Position numbers and translations under genes: made by a program
Source of the DNA: Pseudomonas prosekii
Lineage (GTDB): Bacteria; Pseudomonadota; Gammaproteobacteria; Pseudomonadales; Pseudomonadaceae
Assembly: GCF_900105155.1 (NCBI RefSeq)
Contig: NZ_LT629762.1
Span: 4,783,501-4,847,500, forward strand
Length of the DNA: 64,000 nt
Direction: 5' to 3'
In this document: piece by piece, positions 41,641-49,867 of the stretch
Numbering within the stretch: the stretch's first letter is position 1
Layout: each line of letters opens with the position of its first letter
Notes under the pieces: generated by a model
Seen by the model: the letters and a program-made list of their open reading frames with translations, nothing else
The model's database searches: none
What the model was told of the DNA's origin: nothing

Positions 41641-42666
41641 TTGAACACAATATGGTTGTTGGCTGTAGTGGTTGGTGTTTCATTTTTGGGCACCGGTGCC
41701 TTACGTAAATATGCCTTGGCACGCAGTTTGATAGATGTTCCCAATGCACGCAGTTCTCATTCGGTACCGACCCCTCGGGGCGGAGGTGTCGCCATCGTCT
41801 TGAGCTTCCTGATCGCACTGCCGATCCTGGCCTGGACAGATGCAATCTCCTGGTCGATGGCCCTGGCGCTGCTTGGCGCCGGCGGCTGGATTGCCATCAT
41901 CGGTTTTCTTGACGACCATGGGCATATTGCCGCCCGTTGGCGTTTGCTTGCCCATTTCGGCGGTGCCATCTGGGCATTATTCTGGATAGGTGGGATGGCC
42001 CCGATCAATGTGTTCGGTCACACATTCAGTCTGGGGTGGTTTGGGTATGTCTTCGGGGCTTTCTATCTGGTATGGATGCTGAATCTCTACAATTTCATGG
42101 ATGGTATTGATGGTCTAGCGAGCATCGAGGCGATTTGTGCTTGTGTCGGTGCCAGCCTGGTCTATTGGCTCGCCGGCGATGCCAGCCTTGCTATCGCCCC
42201 GCTTGTAATGACAGTGGCCGTGCTCGGTTTCCTTATCTGGAATTTCCCTCCCGCGAAGATCTTCATGGGCGATGCCGGAAGTGGTTTTCTGGGAATCGTG
42301 TTGGCGGTGCTGTCGCTTCATGCCGCCTGGACTGATCCGCTTTTTCTGTGGGCATGGCTGATTTTGCTGGGCGTCTTCATTGTAGATGCCACCTTTACCC
42401 TGATTCGGCGCCTGCTGCGTGGGGACAAAGTCTATGAAGCTCACCGCAGTCACGGATATCAGTACGCTTCGCGAAAATTCCGCAGCCATAGCGCGGTCAC
42501 AGTAGCAATAGCCGCCATTAACATGTTGTGGTTGGTGCCGGTGGCTATATTGGTTGTCATGCAATATCTCGATGGCGCGGTGGGATTGTTGTTGGCTTAT
42601 TTGCCGCTAGTGTTGCTGGCCTTTAAGTTTCACGCAGGCGAGTTGGAAATCGCGGGCAATGCCTGA
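41641..42666 (+). CDS. wbpL: Initiating UDP-HexNAc:undecaprenyl-phosphate transferase WbpL
   Basis: A 341-residue polytopic membrane protein of the MraY/WecA family (GT family 4 of sugar-1-P transferases) that begins O-unit assembly on undecaprenyl phosphate. The start is TTG at 41641, with AGGAAG upstream and the expected N-terminal helix. Motifs seen: RSSHSVPTPRGGG, GFLDDHGH, LYNFMDGIDGLAS, FMGDAGSGFLG with the catalytic aspartates, and a cytoplasmic HRSHGYQYAS loop. In P. aeruginosa WbpL also starts common-antigen chains. Confidence 0.92.
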   Translation: MNTIWLLAVVVGVSFLGTGALRKYALARSLIDVPNARSSHSVPTPRGGGVAIVLSFLIALPILAWTDAISWSMALALLGAGGWIAIIGFLDDHGHIAARWRLLAHFGGAIWALFWIGGMAPINVFGHTFSLGWFGYVFGAFYLVWMLNLYNFMDGIDGLASIEAICACVGASLVYWLAGDASLAIAPLVMTVAVLGFLIWNFPPAKIFMGDAGSGFLGIVLAVLSLHAAWTDPLFLWAWLILLGVFIVDATFTLIRRLLRGDKVYEAHRSHGYQYASRKFRSHSAVTVAIAAINMLWLVPVAILVVMQYLDGAVGLLLAYLPLVLLAFKFHAGELEIAGNA

Positions 42667-42768
42667 TGGTGGCTTGGCTATTGAGTGTTGCTTCATCCGC
42701 AAGTGAGATACCGAAAGCTGCAATTGCTGTATCAATGCTAGGAGCTTCGAGAGGTGTTTAGAGGGGTT

Positions 42769-44763
42769 ATGGATAAGATTCGGGCAAAGTTGTTAAGTCT
42801 GCCAAGACGACATAAACGCATTCTGCAGGTGCTGACTGATATTTTGCTGGTCTGGTTTGCTCTGTGGATGGCGTTTGTTGTGCGTCTGGGATTGGACGAG
42901 ATGGTCAATCCATTCACTCAGCACCTCTGGCTTTTAGTCAGTGCGCCTGTAGTGGCAATTCCTCTATTCATTCGGTTTGGCATGTACCGCGCGGTCATGC
43001 GTTATTTCGGCAATGACGCGCTCATCGCCATTATCAAGGCAGTCACGTTATCGTCCTTGATACTGGGCGTCGTGGTCTACTGGTACAGCAATCACCAAAA
43101 CGTCGTTCCTCGTTCGATCATTTTCAACTACTGGTGGCTGAGTTTGATCATGATCGGCGGATTGCGCCTGGCCATGCGCCAGTATTTTTTGGGTGACTGG
43201 TTCAGTGCCGCTCAGCACGTCCCGTTTACCAACAGGGATGATGGTTTACCGAAGGTCGCTATTTATGGCGCGGGAGCCGCCGGCAATCAACTCGTTGCCG
43301 CCCTAAGGATGGGGCGAGTAATGCGCCCGGTGGCTTTTATCGATGATGATAGCGGGATCGCAGACAGGGTTATTTCCGGGTTGCAGGTGTACAAGCCTAA
43401 ACATATCCAGCAGATGATCGACAACACGGACGCTCAGGAGATTCTCCTCGCTATTCCTTCATCCAACCGTGGTCGCCGTCGCGAGATTCTTGGTTTTCTC
43501 GAAGGCTTCCCTCTGCATGTTCGAAGCGTCCCGGGTTTTATGGACCTGGCGAGTGGTCGGGTCAAAGTCGATGACATTCAGGAAGTCGACATTGCTGACC
43601 TGCTCGGTCGTGACGCGGTCCCGGCCCAGGCTGACTTGCTGGAGCATTGCATCACGGGGCAGTCAGTGCTGGTCACAGGGGCTGGAGGGTCCATTGGGTC
43701 TGAGCTTTGCCGCCAGATTCTGGCGCTACGCCCCAAAACGCTTTTACTGTTTGAGCACAGCGAGTTCAATCTATACAGCATCTTGTCCGAATTGGAGCAG
43801 CGGATCGCGCGCGAGTCATTATCGATTCGTCTTCTGCCGATTCTGGGGTCAGTACGCAACCAGGACAAGTTGCTGGACATCATGAGGTCCTGGCATGTAG
43901 ACACGGTGTATCACGCGGCAGCCTACAAGCATGTGCCAATGGTCGAGCATAATATTGCCGAAGGCGTGCTCAACAACGTGATCGGCACGCTGAATACGGC
44001 TCAAGCTGCACTTCAAGCGGGCGTTGCCAACTTTGTATTGATCTCGACGGACAAGGCCGTGCGTCCTACCAATGTGATGGGCAGCACCAAGCGCCTTGCC
44101 GAGTTGACGCTGCAGGCGCTCAGTCGAGAGTTGGCGCCCGTGTTATTCGGCGACTCGACCAACGTTTCTCGCGTGAACAAGACCCGATTCACGATGGTGC
44201 GCTTTGGTAATGTGCTGGGCTCATCCGGCTCGGTCATTCCGTTGTTCCACAAGCAGATCAAGTCAGGCGGCCCGCTCACTGTCACGCATCCCAAGATCAC
44301 TCGCTACTTCATGACCATTCCCGAAGCTGCGCAACTGGTGATTCAGGCAGGATCCATGGGGCAGGGCGGCGACGTGTTTGTCCTGGACATGGGCGAGCCA
44401 GTGAAGATTGTCGAACTGGCCGAGAAAATGATCCATTTGTCCGGCTTGAGCGTGCGCTCGGAAAAAAACCTGCATGGCGACATTTCTATTGAGTTCACTG
44501 GCCTGCGCCCGGGTGAAAAACTCTACGAGGAGTTGCTGATCGGTGACAACGTGGCGGCCACTCAGCATCCGATGATCATGAGTGCCAACGAAGATCATCT
44601 GCCTTGGGATGTTTTGAAGGGCAAGCTGACCGAATTGCTCAATGCGGTTGATCTGGACGATTATGCGCGTGTTCGTCAACTGCTGCGCGACACTGTCAGT
44701 GGCTATACCCCCGATGGCGAAATCGTCGATTGGATCTATCAGCAGCGTCGTTTGGAACCCTGA
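42769..44763 (+). CDS. wbpM: UDP-GlcNAc 4,6-dehydratase WbpM
   Basis: A 664-residue inner-membrane protein. Four N-terminal helices (about 20-135) precede a first nucleotide-binding region (VAIYGAGAAGNQLVAAL) and the catalytic SDR domain (about 295-640) with VTGAGGSIGSELCRQI, YHAAAYKHVPMVEHN and the Met-x3-Lys pair in NVMGSTK. It dehydrates UDP-GlcNAc for the D-QuiNAc/D-FucNAc branch. ATG 42769 is preferred over GTG 42754 because it gives the usual family length. It closes the O-antigen locus, as in P. aeruginosa, and is followed by a terminator. Confidence 0.94.
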   Translation: MDKIRAKLLSLPRRHKRILQVLTDILLVWFALWMAFVVRLGLDEMVNPFTQHLWLLVSAPVVAIPLFIRFGMYRAVMRYFGNDALIAIIKAVTLSSLILGVVVYWYSNHQNVVPRSIIFNYWWLSLIMIGGLRLAMRQYFLGDWFSAAQHVPFTNRDDGLPKVAIYGAGAAGNQLVAALRMGRVMRPVAFIDDDSGIADRVISGLQVYKPKHIQQMIDNTDAQEILLAIPSSNRGRRREILGFLEGFPLHVRSVPGFMDLASGRVKVDDIQEVDIADLLGRDAVPAQADLLEHCITGQSVLVTGAGGSIGSELCRQILALRPKTLLLFEHSEFNLYSILSELEQRIARESLSIRLLPILGSVRNQDKLLDIMRSWHVDTVYHAAAYKHVPMVEHNIAEGVLNNVIGTLNTAQAALQAGVANFVLISTDKAVRPTNVMGSTKRLAELTLQALSRELAPVLFGDSTNVSRVNKTRFTMVRFGNVLGSSGSVIPLFHKQIKSGGPLTVTHPKITRYFMTIPEAAQLVIQAGSMGQGGDVFVLDMGEPVKIVELAEKMIHLSGLSVRSEKNLHGDISIEFTGLRPGEKLYEELLIGDNVAATQHPMIMSANEDHLPWDVLKGKLTELLNAVDLDDYARVRQLLRDTVSGYTPDGEIVDWIYQQRRLEP

Positions 44764-44821
44764 TTGTTTCATATCCTGTAACGAACGCATTTTTGACAGC
44801 TCTGCAATATAGCCTAAGTTT

Positions 44822-44850
44822 AAAGAGCAGCTTCGGAAAAGCTGCTTTCT
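44822..44850 (+). terminator. Terminator hairpin after wbpM
   Basis: AGCAGCTT pairs with AAGCTGCT around a 5-nt loop, followed by TTCTC; 60 bp after the wbpM stop. Confidence 0.7.
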
Positions 44851-44875
44851 CAAACGATGTCATGGAGCTTTACTT

Positions 44876-45211
44876 ATGCGTACAGGCTATTTCTATTCCC
44901 TGGTTTTTGCCCTTCTTACCAGCGCCTCCATAGCGGCTTTCGCTGCGCCAGCATCAAAGCCCGAGACGGTCAATGCTCCGCTCGTGCAAGATGTAGTCGC
45001 CAAGTCGCAATCAGCAAAGGTTGATCTTAACAGTGCTGATGCACCCACGCTGCAGCGTGAGTTGGCGGGGGTTGGTGAGGCGAAGGCCAAGGCAATTGTT
45101 GCATATCGTGAGAGTAATGGAGCGTTTGCGTCTGTGGACGAATTGCTGGAAGTGAAGGGGATCGGCAAGGCAATCCTGGACAGAAATCGCGAAAAGCTTG
45201 AAGTGAACTAA
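44876..45211 (+). CDS. ComEA-family helix-hairpin-helix DNA-binding protein
   Basis: A 111-residue exported protein. A signal peptide ends around AAFAAPA (residue ~24). The rest is a double helix-hairpin-helix domain (VDLNSADAPTLQRELAGVG and VDELLEVKGIGKAILDRN) as in ComEA, which binds incoming DNA in the periplasm during natural transformation. Start follows GGAG. Its place after wbpM matches PA3140. Competence function in Pseudomonas is not shown by the sequence. Confidence 0.9.
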   Translation: MRTGYFYSLVFALLTSASIAAFAAPASKPETVNAPLVQDVVAKSQSAKVDLNSADAPTLQRELAGVGEAKAKAIVAYRESNGAFASVDELLEVKGIGKAILDRNREKLEVN

Positions 45212-45228
45212 GCGTGTAATTGAACGAT

Positions 45229-45255
45229 AAAGGCCGATCAGTGATCGGCCTTTTT
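45229..45255 (+). terminator. Rho-independent terminator after the ComEA-like gene
   Basis: AAAGGCCGATCAGTGATCGG continuing to CCTTTTT: a perfect stem with a T run, 17 bp after the stop codon. Confidence 0.93.
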
Positions 45256-45310
45256 CTTTAACGTGTCTCGCGCAGGAAGACCCTGGGGTCTGCATCCCAT
45301 TACTCTGGCG

Positions 45311-45318
45311 GTTAGGCG
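45311..45318. repeat. Left target-site duplication, IS66 copy 1
   Basis: GTTAGGCG, repeated exactly at 47815-47822 on the other side of the element. Eight bases is the duplication length of the IS66 family. Confidence 0.92.
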
Positions 45319-45392
45319 GTAAACGCTCCATGAACCCCACACTCAAAGTCACCACCTGATCCCAGACGCGGTGCGCCATATTTCTATACCTG

Positions 45393-45565
45393 TGGCACAT
45401 AAATAGCTCACCTACCATTTTGCTGGCATAAAAATGCCAATGTTTAGCTATTTTAGTGGCACAAAAATGTCAAAGTTTGGTTATTTCAATGGCACAAAAA
45501 TGCCAAGACCAGGTATTTCAGGTGGCACAAAAGATGCGCGCTATTTCTGTGGTATTTAAATGCCA
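45393..45565. repeat. ~33-bp-period palindrome array inside IS66 copy 1
   Basis: Six copies of a 16-bp palindrome-like unit, consensus TGGCACAAAAATGCCA, start at 45393, 45424, 45457, 45490, 45523 and 45550 (steps 31, 33, 33, 33, 27). The spacers are AT-rich and partly alike (TATTTCA before several units). Immediately after, TGTACCGGGGGTAGGATT occurs twice, at 45627 and 45650. No ORF of interest covers the array. Confidence 0.85.
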
Positions 45566-45809
45566 TTTCAATGCCACGGAAATGCAGAAGCACGCCCTAT
45601 CTGTGCTCATGTGAGCCATTTTGGACCTGTACCGGGGGTAGGATTATTTTTGTACCGGGGGTAGGATTTTATATTTTTACAGGGCTTTGGAGGCCCAAAA
45701 AACGTACCGAGTCTATTACGTGCTGGGTGGATTTGGCGGTACACCAAAGGATGTCGAGGCTTCCCTAGCATACGATTCGATCCACTCACCCCACGTTTAG
45801 GGTTCAGGT

Positions 45810-47354
45810 TTAACGTGATATCTCTGGCGAGCAGTTCCACGGCAACAGTGCCTCATAGTCTGCCACCGACTGCGCATGTGGTAACTGCTCCAGTACGTGG
45901 CGTAGCCACGTATAAGGCTCTTGGCCGTTGACCTTGGCGGTCTCCACTAGGCTGTAGATCTGAGCACTGGCAGTAGCGCCTTTGGCCGTGTCGCTGAACA
46001 GCCACGCCTTGCGACCGATAACAAACGGCTTTATCGCGCGTTCCGCCGCATTGTTGTCGATCGGTAAAAACCCGGCCTCCACGTAACGCTCCAGCCGGCT
46101 CCAATTGTTGGCAAGATAGTTAACCGCCTTGCCCAGCACACTTTGCGGCGTCACTTGGGACTGAGTTTTATCCAGCCAGCTTTTCAACTGGGCTAGGATC
46201 GGCAGGCTCTTTTCCTGTCTGCCGATAAATCGTTGCTCGTCACTGACGCCCTTTAGTTCACGCTCGATGCCGTACAGCTTGTTGATCATCGTCAGGGCGA
46301 TATCGGCACGTCCCGCCTTGCCCTTGGGCTGTACCTTTTGAGCATCGACAAACTTGCGCCGCACATGGGCCATGCACGCCAGACGTTCCACTCCGGGCTG
46401 TAATGCCAAGGCGTTGTAACCCGCGTAATCATCGGTCATGACGTAGCCACGATAACTTTCCAACAGGCGCAACGGCACTTCCTGCGCACGGCTGGAGGTG
46501 TAGTCAAACAGCACGACTTTTCGAGCCGGCGGCCCGCTGGCTTGCACCCACATCCAGGATTGGCTGGTTGGGTCTCGATCCGGTTCTTTAAGTACCTGGA
46601 CGCGGGTTTCATCACAGTGGACGACAGGGCTTTCCAGCAACCGATCCCGCATCAGATTTAATAACGGTTGCAAGTGCTCGCCGCACTGGATGACCCAGCG
46701 CGCCAACGTTTGGCGAGGGATGTCCACACCATGACGGGCAAGTACGGTTTCAAATCGGTGGAGCGGCAGGCCGTCGACGTATTTAGTGGTCAACAACATC
46801 GCCAAGACACTCGGACTGGCCATGCTCTTTTCGATCAACTGAGCCGGTTTGTCAGCAGTGACCGGCGCCGCTTCACAACCACGACACCCGTAGACTTTGC
46901 GGATGTGTTTGATCACGCGGATTTGCATCGGCACGATATCCAGCTGCTCGCTAGTTTCTTCGCTGACGACATGCTTGCGGCAACCACAGGCACACGTCAG
47001 TTCGTGCTCGGGAAGTTCGTGGATGACTTCGATGCGCGGCAGATCAGCAGACAGAGGCTTGCGCTTGCCACGACGTGAAGTCGGAGCAACAACTTCTTCG
47101 TCAGCGTCGCCGATTGAAGGCATCGGCTCGCTTTCGGGCTCGTTGAACAACGCCAGTTGAGGGGTATTGGGTTCAACGGTCTGCTCGGATTTGCGACCGA
47201 ACAAACGGTCGCGCAGCAGCTTGATCTGTTCTTTCAGATCGACGATATGAGTCTGGTATGCCTCAGCCGTTACCTGCTGACGACTGAGTGCCTCAAGCAA
47301 CATTTGCTTGAGCAGAACAGGGTCGTCAGGGAGGTCTTCGGGCATCAAATTCAT
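45810..47354 (-). CDS. tnpC: IS66 transposase TnpC, copy 1
   Basis: A 514-residue DDE transposase of the IS66 family. The N-terminus has a coiled-coil/leucine-zipper-like stretch ([20 protein letters not shown]), then a zinc-finger-like segment ([11 protein letters not shown] and YGCRGCE). The catalytic core shows [10 protein letters not shown], the aspartate of [11 protein letters not shown] and [17 protein letters not shown] with the glutamate. Full-length and without frameshift, so probably functional. Identical to the copy at 56511-58055. Confidence 0.96.
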   Translation of the reverse strand: MNLMPEDLPDDPVLLKQMLLEALSRQQVTAEAYQTHIVDLKEQIKLLRDRLFGRKSEQTVEPNTPQLALFNEPESEPMPSIGDADEEVVAPTSRRGKRKPLSADLPRIEVIHELPEHELTCACGCRKHVVSEETSEQLDIVPMQIRVIKHIRKVYGCRGCEAAPVTADKPAQLIEKSMASPSVLAMLLTTKYVDGLPLHRFETVLARHGVDIPRQTLARWVIQCGEHLQPLLNLMRDRLLESPVVHCDETRVQVLKEPDRDPTSQSWMWVQASGPPARKVVLFDYTSSRAQEVPLRLLESYRGYVMTDDYAGYNALALQPGVERLACMAHVRRKFVDAQKVQPKGKAGRADIALTMINKLYGIERELKGVSDEQRFIGRQEKSLPILAQLKSWLDKTQSQVTPQSVLGKAVNYLANNWSRLERYVEAGFLPIDNNAAERAIKPFVIGRKAWLFSDTAKGATASAQIYSLVETAKVNGQEPYTWLRHVLEQLPHAQSVADYEALLPWNCSPEISR

Positions 47355-47370
47355 GCCCGGATTATACCCG

Positions 47371-47730
47371 TCAGGCGACGAATCTTGGCGTTAAAACCTT
47401 GTGTGGACGGTTGCGCCAGAGATCAAATCCATCCAGTAGCCAGTTCAGTTCTTGGACGGTCAGCACGATAGCCTCGTCCACCTCTTCGGGTGAAGTCTTA
47501 AAACGCTCGGACTCCAGGCGCTTGAGCCAAAGGCAGAAGCCGTTACGCTCCCAGTACAACACTTTGACCCGATTACGGTGGCGATTCAGAAAAACAAAGA
47601 GCACGGGGTCAAACACCGCGACCTTGATATCCAGTTCGACTAGCGCAGCTAGGCCATCAATGGACTTTCGAAAATCTACCGGCTTTGGGTAGAGGTACAC
47701 TTTTTCAACGCTGGCATTGGGACGCATCAT
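47371..47730 (-). CDS. tnpB: IS66 accessory protein TnpB, copy 1
   Basis: A 119-residue IS66 Orf2-type protein ([20 protein letters not shown] and [17 protein letters not shown]), needed with TnpC for transposition in studied IS66 elements. It precedes tnpC by 16 bp on the minus strand. Confidence 0.95.
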   Translation of the reverse strand: MMRPNASVEKVYLYPKPVDFRKSIDGLAALVELDIKVAVFDPVLFVFLNRHRNRVKVLYWERNGFCLWLKRLESERFKTSPEEVDEAIVLTVQELNWLLDGFDLWRNRPHKVLTPRFVA

Positions 47731-47814
47731 GGTGATGGACTCCTGATGGAAATCGGGAGGACAGCATCAGCCGTCAGCTATCCGCTTGGAATGTGGGGTT
47801 CATGGAGCGGATAC

Positions 47815-47822
47815 GTTAGGCG
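47815..47822. repeat. Right target-site duplication, IS66 copy 1
   Basis: GTTAGGCG, matching 45311-45318. It contains the TAA stop codon (minus strand, 47818-47816) of the RTX gene, so the insertion left that reading frame complete. Confidence 0.92.
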
Positions 47823-49585
47823 AAGTACAGATCGCTGTCGTTCAACAGTGTGGTCTGCCCGAGCAGCGTGATGTTGCCACCGTGACCGCCATCACCTGCG
47901 GTGTCGAACGTTACGACCAGACCATCCGATTGGAGCGTTTGCGTGACTGCCTTGGCTGTCGTCCAACCATAGATGTACAGGATATCTTCACCTTGTTTGA
48001 AATCCTGGATGGTGTCCGAGCCTGATCCTGCGTTGAATACAAAGATGTCCTGGCCTTTGCCACCAATCAAAAGATCGTTGCCCGTTCCGCCGACAATGAA
48101 GTCATTGCCACCACCACCAACCAATACATCATCACCATCGTGACCATACAGTGAACAGCTGGCATCCGAGTGAGACTGGATGATGTCGTTGCCGCTGTTT
48201 AGCCCGGTAACACTGCCGGCGAGTTCGGCACCCAGAGTGCCGGTGTAGATAATCTTGTCTGCGGTATTGGTGCCAGTGATTTTTTCTGCGTAGCCGGATC
48301 CCGGGTTCGCAGCGACTGCTGATGTATTGAATCCCTTTAGCGGGTCCGCGTTGAACAAAAAAGTAGCGTCGCTGGTCGTGAGCAGGGAAGTTCGGCCTTC
48401 AATCAACATCCCCCCATCAAAGCGCGCATCTCCATCAGTGTCATAACGAAGATAGACGCCATCAGCAGTCAACTTTTGATCGACTCTTAAATTGAATTCC
48501 CGTTCTGAAATTTGCGTACGCCCTGTACCACCGGTACCGGTGACGCTGAGGAACAGCAATTGGTCGGCTCCGATTCCGAAGCTCTCGATGGTGTCGTTAA
48601 AACCGTCACCCTTCGCGAAAGCATACTGGTCTGCACCGCCTCCGCCAGACAAGTAATCATCACCCGTCCCGCCCACCAGGAGATCGGTGTATTGCCCGCC
48701 AATCAATACGTCGTTACCTTCATTGCCGTAGAGTTGGCCGGCAGAAAGGCGCAGGGCGAGGGTGTCATCACCAGCCCCGCCTATGAGAGATGCTAGAATA
48801 GGCAGGTTTGTAACGCCGTCATACGAAATGAAATCTGCGGCGGACGTCCCGGTTATTGTGGCTCTGCCGTTGGCAGTGATGGCATCACTATCCGTAAAGT
48901 GCTTGATGTCGAGGTTGCCGGGCATACTTTCTACCGTGTAGTTAAAGACACCATTGAGCGCATTCGCAATGCTGTCCAACAGGGTATCGCTCAAACTGTC
49001 ATTACTGGTGTAGAGCGTATTCTCCGAAGTAATCATCTGCGCCGCATAAAGATTGGCCTGTCGAAGGGGGTCCGCGCCGGTTGATGCCCACCCGCTTCCA
49101 TGCGCGTTATTAGGGATAAAGTATTCGACGTCATCAGCATTCATCATGTCCATGACACCGACACGTTCGCCCGTGCGAATATCGGTGTAGTAAACATTAT
49201 AATCAGCGTCCTGGATTTCCCACTTGTTGGATGTGGTGTTAAAGATCTCAAGGTACGTGTGGCCTTGAAAGAAACCCTGACTGTCTGAATAAGTCCAAAT
49301 AGACCGTTTTTGCAAACCTAACTCCGCGCACAGCCCGCTGAACACGTTGACGATATTGCCGCACAACAGTTCCGGGCGTTCGGCAGTGGGATCACCCGTG
49401 ATGGTCTTGTAGAGTTGCTCGGCGACATAAAAAGGGTCATTGCCATGAACGGCCCACCAGTCACCATCAGAGTGAGTGGTATTACTCGACAATAATTCGC
49501 GTGCGGTGTCTTGAAGCAGCATGCCGGTTGCAGCCGACTCTTGCCGGATGATATCGGCGATTAAAGCAAAATAATTGGTCAACAT
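47816..49585 (-). CDS. RTX protein with transglutaminase-like N-terminal domain, type I secretion substrate
   Basis: A 589-residue acidic protein without a signal peptide. Start is ATG at 49585 ([15 protein letters not shown]), with GGGGAA upstream; earlier in-frame codons have no start signal. Residues ~70-135 carry a Cys-His-Asp set in the spacing of transglutaminase-like folds: C75 (LLCGN), H109 (QGHTYLEI) and D126 or D128 (IQDADYN). Two blocks of calcium-binding RTX nonapeptides follow (about 268-318 and 479-515; [26 protein letters not shown]). The C-terminus LNDSDLYFA fits a type I secretion signal. The divergent ABC/HlyD/TolC operon is the likely exporter. The enzyme role (peptidase, transglutaminase or structural) is inference. 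Confidence 0.85.
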   Translation of the reverse strand: MLTNYFALIADIIRQESAATGMLLQDTARELLSSNTTHSDGDWWAVHGNDPFYVAEQLYKTITGDPTAERPELLCGNIVNVFSGLCAELGLQKRSIWTYSDSQGFFQGHTYLEIFNTTSNKWEIQDADYNVYYTDIRTGERVGVMDMMNADDVEYFIPNNAHGSGWASTGADPLRQANLYAAQMITSENTLYTSNDSLSDTLLDSIANALNGVFNYTVESMPGNLDIKHFTDSDAITANGRATITGTSAADFISYDGVTNLPILASLIGGAGDDTLALRLSAGQLYGNEGNDVLIGGQYTDLLVGGTGDDYLSGGGGADQYAFAKGDGFNDTIESFGIGADQLLFLSVTGTGGTGRTQISEREFNLRVDQKLTADGVYLRYDTDGDARFDGGMLIEGRTSLLTTSDATFLFNADPLKGFNTSAVAANPGSGYAEKITGTNTADKIIYTGTLGAELAGSVTGLNSGNDIIQSHSDASCSLYGHDGDDVLVGGGGNDFIVGGTGNDLLIGGKGQDIFVFNAGSGSDTIQDFKQGEDILYIYGWTTAKAVTQTLQSDGLVVTFDTAGDGGHGGNITLLGQTTLLNDSDLYFA

Positions 49586-49867
49586 GAATTCCCCGGATTT
49601 TGGGTGGCCTTGCCCTGTGTTTGAATCCTTCCGTGGATTTTCTGATGGCCTGAGTTCCGCGTATCTTACAGCTCTTCGGGGTATGTTAAAGAGCCAGCAT
49701 TCATTTTCCTGTAACAATCCCCGGCCACCTCTCTGGCTCGCCCGACTTTGGGAGTCTGTCGCTGCAGGCAATCAGAAGGCCGGTTATTTGATTCAGCAAG
49801 CGATGCCAGAGTGGTACACTCGCGCGCCTCCAAAAACCTATTAACATTACCCTTTGGCAATACCGAG
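49586..49867. promoter_or_regulatory. Divergent intergenic region between the RTX gene and its exporter
   Basis: 282 bp that must hold both promoters. I see no clear -35/-10 pair, REP or operator-like palindrome; the sequence is of ordinary composition. Confidence 0.4.

Larger units (their letters stand above)
45319..47814 (-). mobile_element. IS66-family insertion sequence, copy 1
   Basis: A 2,496-bp element bounded by imperfect inverted repeats (GTAAACGCTCCATGAACCCC at the left; GTATCCGCTCCATGAACCCC read inward from the right) and flanked by the 8-bp duplication GTTAGGCG. It encodes tnpB and tnpC on the minus strand. There is no room for the usual tnpA: only 84 bp lie between tnpB and the right end. 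Beyond tnpC there is a ~490-bp non-coding tail containing a palindrome array. A second copy lies at 56020-58515 with a constant 10,701-bp offset and identical predicted proteins. Confidence 0.95.

Noticed and set aside
45393..45565. CRISPR-like array (regular ~33-bp spacing)
   Set aside because: Units are short 16-bp palindromes, spacers are similar to each other and AT-rich, the array lies inside an IS, is repeated in both copies, and no cas gene is present.
45571..45768. A 65-codon + strand frame in the IS66 tail
   Set aside because: It overlaps the repeats, has no ribosome binding site and shows no family features; present twice only because the IS is.
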